Shown here piece after piece: positions 16,440 through 25,452 of a DNA stretch of 64,000 nt. Position numbers and translations under genes: made by a program. Numbering within the stretch: the first letter of the stretch is position 1; each line of letters starts with the position of its first letter. Below the pieces are notes generated by a model. That model saw only the letters and a program-made list of their open reading frames with translations. It did not search any database and had not been told where the DNA came from. This stretch comes from Bacillus sp. 165 (GTDB lineage Bacteria; Bacillota; Bacilli; Bacillales; Bacillaceae_G): assembly GCF_017742235.1 (NCBI RefSeq), contig NZ_JAGHKQ010000005.1, forward strand, positions 62,001 to 126,000, written 5' to 3'.

Positions 16440-16790
16440 ATGTATTATCACGATGATGACGTCCGTCCTCCAATGGCAGGAACAGGTATGGGGCAAGAAC
16501 AGTGGCATGGACAGTGGCCAGGTCAAGGACAATGGCATGGACACGGACAGTGGCCAGGTCAAGGACAATGGCACGGGCATGGACAGTGGCCAGGTCAAGG
16601 ACAATGGCACGGGCATGGACAGTGGCCGGGTCAAGGACAATGGCACGGGCATGGACAATGGCCAGGTCAAGGACAATGGCACGGGCATGGACAATGGCCG
16701 GGTCAAGGACAATGGCCGGGTCAAGGACAATGGCACGGGCATGGACAATGGCCGGGTCAAGGACAATGGCCGGGTCAAGGACAATGGTAG
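16440..16790 (+). CDS. Gln/Trp/Gly/His tandem-repeat protein
   Basis: 116 residues: a short unique head (MYYHDDDVRPPMAGTGMG), then near-identical 12-residue units GQWHGHGQWPGQ mixed with six-residue GQWPGQ units to the end. GAAAGGAGA lies seven bases before the ATG. No signal peptide. It is rich in Trp, Gln, Gly and His and has no Cys. The closest kind of protein I can suggest is a spore-coat or surface structural repeat protein; His may bind metal (inference). The repeats keep other frames open, but only this one has a ribosome binding site and ordered repeats. Confidence 0.65.
   Translation: MYYHDDDVRPPMAGTGMGQEQWHGQWPGQGQWHGHGQWPGQGQWHGHGQWPGQGQWHGHGQWPGQGQWHGHGQWPGQGQWHGHGQWPGQGQWPGQGQWHGHGQWPGQGQWPGQGQW
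16500..16789 (+). repeat. Tandem 36-bp/18-bp coding repeats
   Basis: Units built from GGACAATGGCACGGGCATGG and GACAATGGCCGGGTCAA recur with few substitutions across about 290 bp. Copies are nearly identical, which suggests recent expansion by slippage or unequal crossover. Because every unit is a multiple of three, copy changes keep the frame. Confidence 0.85.
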
Positions 16791-16871
16791 CATGGATAAG
16801 AAGAATCGTTTAAACTGTTACTTCAGTTAACTCTTCACCTCTTACAATTTTGCAAACTAAAAAACAATAAT

Positions 16872-16907
16872 AAAAACGCGGCAGGAATTATTCCTTCGCG
16901 TTTTTTA
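16872..16907 (+). terminator. Terminator of the repeat-protein gene
   Basis: AAAAACGCG/CGCGTTTTT stem with an inner AGGAA/TTCCT helix, then TTATTT. The rest of 16791-17140 shows nothing else recognisable. Confidence 0.7.
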
Positions 16908-17140
16908 TTTCACCTAATACGCAACGGCTTCCTCTATGGTCATGATTGTAAACTATGCAACAGTGTTGATGCAGCCATAATGAATGATTGCAGAGGTTCT
17001 TAGTAACTTTCATTCTTTATCCTATAGCTATTGGATAGCAGATAGCTGTCCTGTGGATTGTCAAATATAAGATACATGTTACAATAGCATCAAATGATGA
17101 AAATATCCTAATTTAATCGAGAAAAAGGAGCCGTTAAATC

Positions 17141-17443
17141 ATGAATTTGCATCAAAAACCAGATTGGATCGGTACTCCCCGCACATATGAATACGATGAA
17201 GATGGACAGCACTATACGATGATCTCCATTGATTTTACGTTAGCAAACGAGGATGCCCGCTATAAACTAGTCATAACCTCCAATGACAAGGAAGCCACTT
17301 ATGAGCTGAAACAATTTCTTACAAAAGCAGGAAGCCAAAAGCCTTTCCTCTCAGGCACTAGCTATATATGGAAAAATGAAACTGTTCCACTTATTGATGC
17401 CATTTTAGCAGATTCATACGTGCAAGCAGTCTTACATCAATAA
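17141..17443 (+). CDS. 100-aa soluble protein, unknown
   Basis: Begins MNLHQKPDWIGTPRTYEYDE. Soluble, mixed alpha/beta composition, no signal peptide, membrane segment or recognisable motif. AAAAGGAG lies just upstream of the ATG. It converges with the FHA regulator across a shared terminator. I do not recognise the family. Confidence 0.7.
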   Translation: MNLHQKPDWIGTPRTYEYDEDGQHYTMISIDFTLANEDARYKLVITSNDKEATYELKQFLTKAGSQKPFLSGTSYIWKNETVPLIDAILADSYVQAVLHQ

Positions 17444-17474
17444 AAAAGAGAACTATAACCAAGTTCTCTTTTTT
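17442..17474. terminator. Bidirectional terminator
   Basis: Perfect 13-bp stem AAAAAAGAGAACT and complement, T run on both strands, between convergent genes. Confidence 0.85.
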
Positions 17475-18162
17475 ACGCTTTCTCGTTATAGATTTGTAGA
17501 ATATAGCCCTTCCCTCGAACAGATTCAATATGAAAATCAGCAGGAAGCCTTCTGCGAAGGCGGTACATTAATGAATTCAATTCCTCCGAGCTTACATCCG
17601 GTATATTTTCTAAAGTCATCATCCGCTCCGGCCAAACGTACTGCTTAAGTTTTTCCTTTGAAATGAATGAGTTTTTATGCTTCAGAAGCAGCTCCAAGCA
17701 TGTATATTCCTTTGAAGATAACGTATATTCTTGTCCCTTATACAAAACCCTTTGTTTAACAGCATCGAGCTCCATTTGCAAGGAAGGAGAGGATACCTGG
17801 CGCAGGATCGGCCCAAAATCCAACGTTTGATCAAAATTAGTATAAGAAAAATGAAGCAAAACCGTACCTTTGGCGATAGAAATTATATCTCCGTTTTGAA
17901 GAGTTCTGCTTTCTCCTTGTATTAATGCTTCACCATTAATCTCTGTTCCGTGCTTACTGTTTAAATCTTCTATCATATACGCTCCAGCTTCATACTGAAT
18001 AACCGCATGCTTTCGTGATATAAAAGCATTCGTAAATGATATATGAGGCAGCCATTCTCCTCCTGCCCTTCCAATCATTGTTTCTGAATCATTTAGAGAA
18101 ATATAAGAACCTGGTTGGAATGGCACACCATATTCTACAATTAAGCTGGCATGAACAATCAT
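17473..18162 (-). CDS. FHA domain - winged-helix transcriptional regulator
   Basis: 229 residues. The N-terminal forkhead-associated domain (about 20-100) shows the conserved GRAGG, then ISRKHAVI and LNSKHGTEINGE, which bind phosphothreonine. After a linker, residues about 128-226 form an OmpR/PhoB-type winged helix (LSSKEYTCLELLLKH, then MYRLRRRLP and SVRGKGYIL). There is no receiver domain, so input probably comes from Ser/Thr kinase phosphorylation (inference). GGAGTGG lies before the ATG. It is divergent from a 59-aa gene, sharing a 25-bp palindrome that is the likely operator. Confidence 0.85.
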   Translation of the reverse strand: MIVHASLIVEYGVPFQPGSYISLNDSETMIGRAGGEWLPHISFTNAFISRKHAVIQYEAGAYMIEDLNSKHGTEINGEALIQGESRTLQNGDIISIAKGTVLLHFSYTNFDQTLDFGPILRQVSSPSLQMELDAVKQRVLYKGQEYTLSSKEYTCLELLLKHKNSFISKEKLKQYVWPERMMTLENIPDVSSEELNSLMYRLRRRLPADFHIESVRGKGYILQIYNEKA

Positions 18163-18210
18163 CTAGTATCCACTCCGTTTTCTTGTGATGAAATTATCAT
18201 TGTCCTTATA

Positions 18211-18239
18211 TTGAACAATAATAGTACGTCTCGTACTAT
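18211..18239 (+). promoter_or_regulatory. Sigma-A-type promoter overlapping a palindrome
   Basis: TTGAAC, 17-bp spacer, TACTAT, upstream of the 59-aa gene. Its -10 lies inside the right arm of the palindrome. Confidence 0.5.
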
Positions 18240-18242
18240 TAT
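18218..18242. promoter_or_regulatory. Perfect 25-bp inverted repeat in the divergent promoter
   Basis: Arms of 11 bp (ATAATAGTACG and complement) around TCT. It covers the -10 of the plus-strand promoter and lies 56 bp before the FHA regulator's start. Probably the operator of that regulator or of another repressor. The half-site ATAATAGTAC recurs at about 18690 before the SWIM gene. Confidence 0.55.
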
Positions 18243-18267
18243 ACCGTAAAGAGGAGGGAAAAAAAGC

Positions 18268-18447
18268 ATGAAACAACGGATAGAATTATTGTTTCTTAGT
18301 CTCATACTCACCATTATCACTCTTTTTATGTCGGGAGCAGGAGATAAAATACAGGCTTGGGCCTATTCTAAAAAGCGTACAGTACTGGATAACCAAATAA
18401 TCGACAATGGAGTTCATTCTTTAGATTCGGAGATACATATAAAATGA
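18268..18447 (+). CDS. 59-aa exported or membrane-anchored small protein
   Basis: Starts MKQRIELLFLSLILTIITLF, a clear hydrophobic signal or anchor, followed by a hydrophilic tail ending SEIHIK. GAGGAGGGA lies eleven bases before the ATG. Divergent from the FHA-winged-helix regulator and probably controlled by it (inference). No family recognised. Confidence 0.65.
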   Translation: MKQRIELLFLSLILTIITLFMSGAGDKIQAWAYSKKRTVLDNQIIDNGVHSLDSEIHIK

Positions 18448-18553
18448 AACTTCATCAGCATGAGCAAAATATGTGTTAACACAAGAGAAAGTAACCTTCA
18501 ACATATACTCACTGCTTCCTTATAGCAATACTGTACTGATAATAAGAAAAACT

Positions 18554-18586
18554 GAGCACAGGTCCCCCCTGTGCTCTTACTTTTTG
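18554..18586 (+). terminator. Probable terminator of the 59-aa gene
   Basis: GAGCACAG/CTGTGCTC stem with a 7-nt loop, followed by TTACTTTTTG, about 110 bp after the stop. Confidence 0.5.
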
Positions 18587-18728
18587 TACAGGGTAAGAAG
18601 ATACAAAGCATCCTATTCACTTTATCGCTCTATAAATTCTAAATCATTATTCTGACCATTTCGTGAGCCTATCTCCATATTTTCGGCTATAATAGTACAA
18701 ATAGGACGTTTGTACGGAGGGTTTTTAT

Positions 18729-20354
18729 ATGCTGCAGCATTCAATTGGAAAAGAAGAAATTTTGCACGTGGCTGATGAAATAATAAAAAAGCTTGATCCT
18801 CTTTTAGAGGAGGATCGCACACGCATGTCAAAAGGATTGAAGCGATACAGAGAAGGAAGAGTCTATAATGTTTCACTTGAAGGCAATATGTTAGAAGGCA
18901 CGGTTGATGATGAGGACAATGTGCACAGTGTTTCCTTAAATGTACGAGAATCATCCCAAAGCTATTGTGATTGCTTTCAGCCAAATTATTGTGAGCATAT
19001 GATTGCTGTACTTTTTTATGCCGCTTCTACCTTTGGACAAGTAGGAGAAATTACAAAGCGTTTTAAAGAAAAGGGCAAACCGAAAATTGCTCTATCTGAG
19101 ATAAAAACCGCAAAGCAATTACTAAAAACACAGCACTATGACGAAATGAACTACGAAAGCTGGCTTCGATACTTTGAAACAGAATACGAAGCGTTTTTAA
19201 AAGAACAAAAACGTTTTTCCTATAGACAAATGTATTTTTTAGTAAATATTTTTGAAGAATTTTATGCCAAGCTCATTCGGAAAGCACCAAAAATCTCTAT
19301 GCTGCGTGAGCTGTTTGAATTGAATGCAGCCCTATTTGCACTCCAAATGCTGCTTCAAGAAGAGAAGAGCTTTGATAAGGACCATACATATTCCTATTAT
19401 AATCCCGCAACAATCGCTGAACGGTTTGTGGATGAAATTGAGGAGCAAGTATCACAACTTACTATTCACGCCTTCCCTATGGCATTCGATGAGGTATTAC
19501 AGAAAACTAGTCATACAGTTCATCAGCTGTTTTTTAATTACGATGGACATATTTTCAAACGTTATTATATTTATCGTCATATATGGACAGAGCTGTTGAA
19601 TCGACCTCTGTGGATAAAAGACGAGCAACAGCTGATTCAACAAGAATCCAACAGCCTTGAGCATGCTCTTGCCTCTAGCCATCTTTTATTTTTACAAAAA
19701 AAAGACAGCGAAGCTATGAAACTGCTGGCGGACTATTCGGGACAGCTTTCCGGCGTATATCTGTACTGGATTGATGTGCTTAGCGACACATTACAATGGA
19801 ACCGTGCTAAAGCCTGGATTGTCTTTACATATAAGTATGTCAGAGAATATATAAAGACAGAAGACAACTATTATGCGAGCCGTGATTTAGTCCGCATGTT
19901 TCTTACTTCCTATGAACGCTATGCAGCAGGCGCAAATGAGCAAGCAGGATTAGAGCTTGTGCTGGAGGAGCTGCTTCCCTACAGCTTTGTAGAATTCAAC
20001 ACCTATTTATTAGATAAAAAGCAGTATAAAGGATGGGTTGAGCTGCAAATGCTTATTGGGTTTAATGATTTAAGTGAGCTAAAAGAAGTGATAAAGGAAA
20101 TCGAAAAAGAAAATCGAGAATATGTTCTCCCTCTCTATCACCGCGCTGCAATGGAGGCCATTTCATTAAAAAACCGGCAAGGCTACCGATTAGCCGTCCG
20201 CTATTTAAAAAAACTGCGTACCCATTATACGAAACTAAAACGGACAGACGAATGGGAGCTTTTTATTACCACAATTGCAGCTTCCTATTCTCGCCTACGT
20301 GCGCTGCAGGAAGAGCTACGGAAAGGAAAGTTAATTAATGATGAAACAAACTGA
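18729..20354 (+). CDS. SWIM zinc-finger protein (YwqB-like)
   Basis: 541 residues. The SWIM motif lies near residue 80 as CDCFQPNYCEHM (CxC then CxH zinc ligands); the rest is helical. TGTACGGAGGG precedes the ATG. It overlaps the SNF2 helicase gene by 17 bp. The same pair order, SWIM then SNF2, is known as ywqB-ywqA in B. subtilis. The proteins are thought to act together on DNA or RNA, but the process is not defined. A TATAAT with AGTAC lies about 40 bp before the start. Confidence 0.85.
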   Translation: MLQHSIGKEEILHVADEIIKKLDPLLEEDRTRMSKGLKRYREGRVYNVSLEGNMLEGTVDDEDNVHSVSLNVRESSQSYCDCFQPNYCEHMIAVLFYAASTFGQVGEITKRFKEKGKPKIALSEIKTAKQLLKTQHYDEMNYESWLRYFETEYEAFLKEQKRFSYRQMYFLVNIFEEFYAKLIRKAPKISMLRELFELNAALFALQMLLQEEKSFDKDHTYSYYNPATIAERFVDEIEEQVSQLTIHAFPMAFDEVLQKTSHTVHQLFFNYDGHIFKRYYIYRHIWTELLNRPLWIKDEQQLIQQESNSLEHALASSHLLFLQKKDSEAMKLLADYSGQLSGVYLYWIDVLSDTLQWNRAKAWIVFTYKYVREYIKTEDNYYASRDLVRMFLTSYERYAAGANEQAGLELVLEELLPYSFVEFNTYLLDKKQYKGWVELQMLIGFNDLSELKEVIKEIEKENREYVLPLYHRAAMEAISLKNRQGYRLAVRYLKKLRTHYTKLKRTDEWELFITTIAASYSRLRALQEELRKGKLINDETN

Positions 20355-23100
20355 AATTATCCTTCGTTCTGATTGGGTAAACGGAACAAGCTTGTTTCTT
20401 TGGGGAGAAGACGAACATGGGCAAGCCCTTCCTCTTATAGATTGGAAAGAACATGCCTTTACCTGGCATGCGGCATCCTTTTACGGCACCATGTTGTATG
20501 AAACAAAAAGAAACGGAATTGACGGTGTTCTTCTTTCCTCCAGTATGGCTCTGGATTATGTCGCAGCCCGTCCGCAAAATTCTTTCATTCACTTTCGTCT
20601 CAGTCCAGAATTGGAAGTCTATCATGAATCGGCAAGGAGCATGATAGAAGATTATCGTGAAGGCAGCTTCATTCCTGATATGGAAAAGTGGAAGGAAAGC
20701 AAGGTGGAGTGGAAGCCCCAAGGTCATGATATTCAAGATCCCTTTTTACTGCATTGGTTCTCCGAAGCCGTCAACGACAGTATGACGAAACGAAAGCCGC
20801 GCAATAAGCTTTGGGAAAAAGCGCACCAGCTCTATGAGCATCGCTCTTTTGTCGCTAAGCAGCTTATCACAGCTGTAAGCGAAGAAGATTGGCTTACAAA
20901 AATCGGTTACCTAGAGGATGATACACCGTTCACAATTAGTCTGCGTCTGCTGGAGCCTCAGGAAGACTATGAAATGTGGAAGCTGGAAACTCTTCTCCTT
21001 ACCAAGCGGGGCTCGCAAAAGTCTGTACTGTATGAAGGAGAAGCTTCTCTCCCTAAGAGGTGGTCTATGTATAATGAGCGTATTCTCCGTACCTATGCAG
21101 GCTGGGGAAAGCTCGTACCATGGCTGGTGGAGGACGGCATGCTCCGAAATGAATTACTGGAACAAGAAGCATGGCGCTTTTTAACAGAAGCAAGCAATGA
21201 ATTGTTGGCTGCCGGTGTCGATATCTTGCTTCCATCCTGGTGGCAGGCCCTGAAAAACAGCCGCTTATCACTTCGGGCACAAGTCAATTCCAATACACGC
21301 TCTCAGCAATCCTTTTTCGGCATGAATACACTCGTCAACTTCAATTGGCGCATATCGACTGAAGGAGCTGACTTTTCAGAAGAAGAGTTTTTACAATTAG
21401 TAGAGCAAAACCGCCGCTTGATTAACATCAATGGACAATGGATCAAGCTTGATCCTGAGTTTATCGAACATGTTAAAAGCTTGATGGAAAAAGCCGACCG
21501 CCAAGGCTTACAAATGAAGGACATTTTACAGCAAGAGCTTGTACGATCTTCGAAAAAAGAAGACGAGGAGCAGCATAATCCCTTCTCGCAAATCATCATC
21601 GAGCTTGATGACTATTATGAAAATCTGCTGCACCGCCTTACAGAAATCGGCGATGTGCCTGCTGTCACCATACCAGATACATTGCATGCAACCTTGCGCC
21701 CGTATCAGCAAACAGGTGTTGAATGGCTTTTATATTTGCGTCACCTTGGATTTGGCGCACTATTGGCTGACGATATGGGACTCGGTAAAACCTTGCAAAC
21801 GATTGGCTATTTTACATATGCGAAGGAACACGGCTTACTAGATGGTCCTTCCCTCATTGTGGCGCCTACATCAGTGCTTGGCAACTGGCAGAAAGAATTC
21901 GAACGGTTTGCTCCGCATTTAACGGTAGCTTTACATTATGGCTCCACTCGAGCGAAGGGGGAAGCGTTTCTTCCTTCTTTAGAAGGAAAAGATGTCATTT
22001 TAACCTCCTACGCTTTATCAAATCTAGATGAAGAGGAGCTCGCCTCCTATACATGGAGCGCCATTGTTTTGGACGAGGCGCAAAATATTAAAAATGCCCA
22101 AACGAAGCAATCTCGTGCAGTGCGTCGTCTAGAATCTGTTCATAAAATCGCTTTAACTGGCACGCCAATGGAAAACCGCTTATCCGAACTTTGGTCGATT
22201 TTTGATTTTCTAAACCCTGGCTATCTTGGTAACCTAAATCAATTTCAACGCCGCTTCATCACGCCGATTGAAAAGGATCGGGACGAGGAGAAAATCCAAC
22301 AAGTGCAGCTTCTTATTTCACCGTTCTTACTGCGCCGAACAAAACGAGACAAAGATGTAGCTCTAAACCTGCCAGATAAGCAGGAGCAAAAAGAATATTG
22401 CCATTTAACAGTCGAACAGGCCTCTTTATACGAACAAATGGTGCAGGACACACTTGAAAACGTTCAGGGGCTCCAAGGCATCGAACGAAGAGGGTTTATT
22501 TTGCTTATGCTGAACAAATTAAAGCAAATTTGCAATCATCCTGCACTCTATTTAAAGGAAAATGAACCAGAAGATATCATTGAACGTTCGATGAAAATGC
22601 AAAAACTAATGGAACTGATCGAAAGCATACGCGAACAAAACGAAAGCTGCCTCATTTTTACACAGTATATTCGTATGGGCAATATGCTGAAACAGCAGCT
22701 GGAGCAGCAAACGGGTGAACCTGTATTATTTTTAAATGGCAGCGTCCGCAAGACAGAACGAGATACCATGATCGAACAGTTTCAAAAAGGACGATACAAA
22801 ATCTTTATTCTTTCTTTAAAAGCAGGCGGAACCGGCTTAAACCTGACTGCAGCCAACCATGTCATTCATTACGATCGCTGGTGGAATCCGGCTGTCGAAA
22901 ATCAAGCAACAGATCGTGCCTACCGCATTGGTCAAAAGCGCTTCGTACATGTCCATAAACTGATTACAACTGGAACATTGGAAGAAAAAATTGATGATAT
23001 GTTGGAGAAAAAACAGTCACTGAATGATGCAATCATTTCTAGTGACAATTGGATTACGGAGCTGAGTACAGAAGAATTAAGGGAATTATTGGGGGTATAG
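20338..23100 (+). CDS. SNF2-family DEAD/DEAH helicase-like ATPase (YwqA-like)
   Basis: 920 residues. A family-specific N-terminal region (about 1-440, the bacterial SNF2-associated part) is followed by the SNF2 ATPase: LADDMGLGKTLQT (motif I), VLDEAQNIKN (motif II), LTGTPMENRLSELWSI (motif III), ILSLKAGGTGLNL (motif V) and RAYRIGQ (motif VI). Such ATPases translocate on double-stranded DNA and remodel protein-DNA or RNA polymerase complexes. The start is the first of two adjacent ATGs, with GGAAAG seven bases before; translation is coupled to the SWIM gene by overlap. Confidence 0.9.
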   Translation: MMKQTEIILRSDWVNGTSLFLWGEDEHGQALPLIDWKEHAFTWHAASFYGTMLYETKRNGIDGVLLSSSMALDYVAARPQNSFIHFRLSPELEVYHESARSMIEDYREGSFIPDMEKWKESKVEWKPQGHDIQDPFLLHWFSEAVNDSMTKRKPRNKLWEKAHQLYEHRSFVAKQLITAVSEEDWLTKIGYLEDDTPFTISLRLLEPQEDYEMWKLETLLLTKRGSQKSVLYEGEASLPKRWSMYNERILRTYAGWGKLVPWLVEDGMLRNELLEQEAWRFLTEASNELLAAGVDILLPSWWQALKNSRLSLRAQVNSNTRSQQSFFGMNTLVNFNWRISTEGADFSEEEFLQLVEQNRRLININGQWIKLDPEFIEHVKSLMEKADRQGLQMKDILQQELVRSSKKEDEEQHNPFSQIIIELDDYYENLLHRLTEIGDVPAVTIPDTLHATLRPYQQTGVEWLLYLRHLGFGALLADDMGLGKTLQTIGYFTYAKEHGLLDGPSLIVAPTSVLGNWQKEFERFAPHLTVALHYGSTRAKGEAFLPSLEGKDVILTSYALSNLDEEELASYTWSAIVLDEAQNIKNAQTKQSRAVRRLESVHKIALTGTPMENRLSELWSIFDFLNPGYLGNLNQFQRRFITPIEKDRDEEKIQQVQLLISPFLLRRTKRDKDVALNLPDKQEQKEYCHLTVEQASLYEQMVQDTLENVQGLQGIERRGFILLMLNKLKQICNHPALYLKENEPEDIIERSMKMQKLMELIESIREQNESCLIFTQYIRMGNMLKQQLEQQTGEPVLFLNGSVRKTERDTMIEQFQKGRYKIFILSLKAGGTGLNLTAANHVIHYDRWWNPAVENQATDRAYRIGQKRFVHVHKLITTGTLEEKIDDMLEKKQSLNDAIISSDNWITELSTEELRELLGV

Positions 23101-23168
23101 CTTTTTATTGAAGGTCAAGAAAATGAGAAAAAATATTTATATTTAAACATTATAAATACAAAAAAGAA

Positions 23169-23212
23169 GGATAGAAAGCAAAAGATTTATTTGCTATTTC
23201 TATCCTATTTTT
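23169..23212 (+). terminator. Terminator of the SWIM/SNF2 operon
   Basis: GGATAGAAAGCAAA and near complement TTTGCTATTTCTATCC, then a T run, 70 bp after the stop. Confidence 0.7.
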
Positions 23213-23351
23213 GTACTACAAAAAGGAACTTTTTTCTTTGCAGAAGATCCTTTTATATTGGTATTTTTATTTTGAGAATTGAAACCCATTAAGATTTAAT
23301 AAAACCTGTACCTTTGATTGCCAAGCATTCATCAATACAGGATAACTATTT

Positions 23352-23879
23352 TTAACTATTTTTATATAACTTACGAATCATTCTTATTTGACCTCGATGA
23401 TTGATTTCGTCTTCAAATACATGAAACCATTTAAAGTAATTTGTCGCTATATCCCTTCCAAATTCTGACTTCTCATGTAACCATACATCTGAAAGTGTAT
23501 TAAATTTTGCAAATGTATCTTCTCGAATCGTATTTAAAAGATTAATATAATAAGCTACATCATTGTCTTTAATTTTCTCTCTTGCTTCTTCGCCTAAATC
23601 TAAACCAGGTAACCATTTCTCTTCTTCCTCTTTATTTAAATCTCGATTTTCGAAGGTATTAAGTTGATACCAATATTCGACCCCTGCCATATGGGTAAGT
23701 AACATCCCAATTGTATTACCTGTTGGAGCATGTAGATAATCTAGTTCCTCTACAGTAATATCTTTAATTGCTTCCAATGTTGTATATCTTACGTATGTCA
23801 TCATTGATTTTAATGTATTAAAATCTCCTTTAACTCCATCTTGTTCCCCAACTAAAAATAAATTGTTTTTATCAATCAT
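23352..23879 (-). CDS. DinB-like (DUF664-type) four-helix protein
   Basis: DinB/YfiT superfamily member of 175 residues, which folds as a four-helix bundle with a three-His metal site. Candidate ligands are the His in TIGMLLTHMAG, the His in KWFHVFEDE and the His in NHRGQIR. The family includes thiol-dependent S-transferases (bacillithiol-linked) and many uncharacterised members. ATG 23879 has AGAGGGG before it; an upstream TTG/ATG extension is rejected. Monocistronic. Confidence 0.82.
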   Translation of the reverse strand: MIDKNNLFLVGEQDGVKGDFNTLKSMMTYVRYTTLEAIKDITVEELDYLHAPTGNTIGMLLTHMAGVEYWYQLNTFENRDLNKEEEEKWLPGLDLGEEAREKIKDNDVAYYINLLNTIREDTFAKFNTLSDVWLHEKSEFGRDIATNYFKWFHVFEDEINHRGQIRMIRKLYKNS

Positions 23880-24190
23880 TGTTGTAACCCCTCTCATTTT
23901 TGTCCAACCTCTTTATTTCTAGAGAAGTAATCAAATCCCCTACATAAAATTAACCTTTTTTAAGTCATTTTCATCAGTATGATTTGTTGAATATACTCCC
24001 TGAACATGTAGCCCAATAAAAAACTATGCAGTCAATTATGCAATTCAACTAAGGCATGCATTAGTTGGACAAGGTCTATTAATCAGAAATATAACACCTT
24101 ATTAAGTCTTTACGAAGTTCTTCACGAATTATAAAAGTATTCTAAAAAACACTTTGTTGTGGTAATAAATGAGGTCTCAATAATAAAAAA
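23880..24190. other. Intergenic region without recognised genes
   Basis: About 310 bp of AT-rich DNA between the DinB-like gene and the VanZ terminator. I see no coding frame with a ribosome binding site and no clear regulatory motif. Confidence 0.4.
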
Positions 24191-24219
24191 GTACACCACT
24201 ATTTAAATTAGTGATGTAC
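24191..24219 (-). terminator. Terminator of the VanZ gene
   Basis: GTACACCACTA/TAGTGATGTAC stem with one mismatch, followed on the minus strand by six Ts. Confidence 0.6.
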
Positions 24220-24280
24220 CCATTTAACATCATGCGTAACATTAAAGGCACTTTAACATACTCGTAATAAGAAAGTACAT

Positions 24281-24790
24281 TCACTTGTCTTTAATTTTAT
24301 AAAGTAATCCTCTTCTTTTTTTACCTGTCAATAACGTCCACATTGTTATACCGATGAACCCGCCACACGTATCAAGTACGGAGTCCTGCCACATCGGCGT
24401 CCTGTCTGCTGTAAAGGACTGATGCAGCTCATCAAAGGAAGCATATCCTGCTGTTAGCAGTAAAGCAAACAGAAATACTTTCCTTCTCTCCGTACCATAT
24501 CCTCGTAACGCACGGCAAATCAAAACACCAAGAACGAAAAAGACTGTAAAATGTGCACCTTTTCTGAGGAAAAACTCTAAAAAACCAGACGCGCCGCGTG
24601 CCTCCACGCTGACCTCGCTTTCTCCATACGTAAAATGCACCCAAGAAAATAAATGCTCTACTGTACTCTCATCAATATACTGCGTAATAGTAGAACGCAT
24701 ATCTTGCTTGCCGTACGGCTGCGAGGACGAATAAAAAATCATCCCTGCCCATAAAAGTACAGGCAGCCAAAACCACAATAACTTTTTCAT
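24281..24790 (-). CDS. VanZ-family membrane protein
   Basis: 169 residues with four hydrophobic helices. Motifs of VanZ-like proteins are visible: LLWAGMIFYSSSQP at the first helix, EFFLRKGAHFTVFFVLGVL, ASFDELHQSF and DSVLDTCGGFIGI. Some members confer mild glycopeptide resistance, but most are uncharacterised envelope proteins. ATG 24790 is preferred over an in-frame GTG nine bases upstream because GTGGGTG is then well spaced. Confidence 0.85.
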   Translation of the reverse strand: MKKLLWFWLPVLLWAGMIFYSSSQPYGKQDMRSTITQYIDESTVEHLFSWVHFTYGESEVSVEARGASGFLEFFLRKGAHFTVFFVLGVLICRALRGYGTERRKVFLFALLLTAGYASFDELHQSFTADRTPMWQDSVLDTCGGFIGITMWTLLTGKKRRGLLYKIKDK

Positions 24791-24939
24791 ATACAACACC
24801 CACTACAGTGTACCATAAAATATCTTTCACATACGTATCAGCTCTGAATAATTGAGTCAATTCCTATGATATTTTTCATTTTTTTGACCAACTTTCTCCC
24901 TTTTCGTTTTATATATAAAGCGAAAGGGAGGTGAGAAAC

Positions 24940-25164
24940 ATGGCAGTAATCACAGAGGTTCAAGAAATGAGCTTACACCTTATTTATCATGCAGGTACCG
25001 ATCAAAACGGGAAACCGATTATGAAAAACAAGGTGTATAGAAATGTCAAGCTAGACGCACAACCGGAAAACATGCAAGAAGCCGCACTTGCAATTGCTTC
25101 TTTGCAAACACGTACGTTAGAGAACATACAGCTGACAAGCACAGCTGGTGTCAATGAAGCATAA
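24940..25164 (+). CDS. DUF1659 family protein
   Basis: Small protein of 74 residues starting MAVITEVQEMSLHLIYHAGT, with the DUF1659 pattern of a beta-strand rich N-terminus, KNKVYRNVKLDA and ALAIASLQ. GGGAGGTGAG lies before the ATG. It is paired with a DUF2922 gene 27 bp downstream, a pairing common in Firmicutes (recalled). Function unknown. Confidence 0.85.
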   Translation: MAVITEVQEMSLHLIYHAGTDQNGKPIMKNKVYRNVKLDAQPENMQEAALAIASLQTRTLENIQLTSTAGVNEA

Positions 25165-25191
25165 TGATTCACCAAAAAGGAGGAATAACGA

Positions 25192-25413
25192 ATGGCACAA
25201 GTACTAGAGCTGCAGTTTTTAAAGGACGACGGCAAGGTCACAACCCTTTCCATTGAAGCACCCATTATTCCTGTCGATGAAGGTGCGGTGAACACTGTGA
25301 TGGACACCATTCTTGCATCAGGTGTGTTTGAACCTATCAGTACACCAACCGCTCGTAAAAAAGGTGCACGTCTCGTAGATCATACGGTTACTGACATTAA
25401 CCTGAGCCTGTAA
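25192..25413 (+). CDS. DUF2922 family protein
   Basis: 73 residues beginning MAQVLELQFLKDDGKVTTLS, with the family pattern of a duplicated beta-hairpin and VNTVMDTILASGVF. AAAAAGGAGGAATAACG precedes the ATG. Second gene of the DUF1659-DUF2922 pair and followed by a terminator. Function unknown. Confidence 0.85.
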   Translation: MAQVLELQFLKDDGKVTTLSIEAPIIPVDEGAVNTVMDTILASGVFEPISTPTARKKGARLVDHTVTDINLSL

Positions 25414-25419
25414 TAGAAA

Positions 25420-25452
25420 AAGAAGGAGCCTACTCAGCAGGCTCCTTCTTTT
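25420..25452. terminator. Bidirectional terminator
   Basis: Perfect 12-bp stem AAGAAGGAGCCT and complement between convergent genes. It overlaps the last codons of the minus-strand DUF4359 gene. Confidence 0.8.

Noticed and set aside
16407..16793. Open frames on the opposite strand and other registers over the tandem repeat
   Set aside because: They are open only because the repeat unit is a multiple of three; they lack the ribosome binding site and unique head of the chosen frame.
23270..23332. 21-codon minus-strand frame after the DinB-like gene
   Set aside because: No ribosome binding site and no terminator; probably chance.
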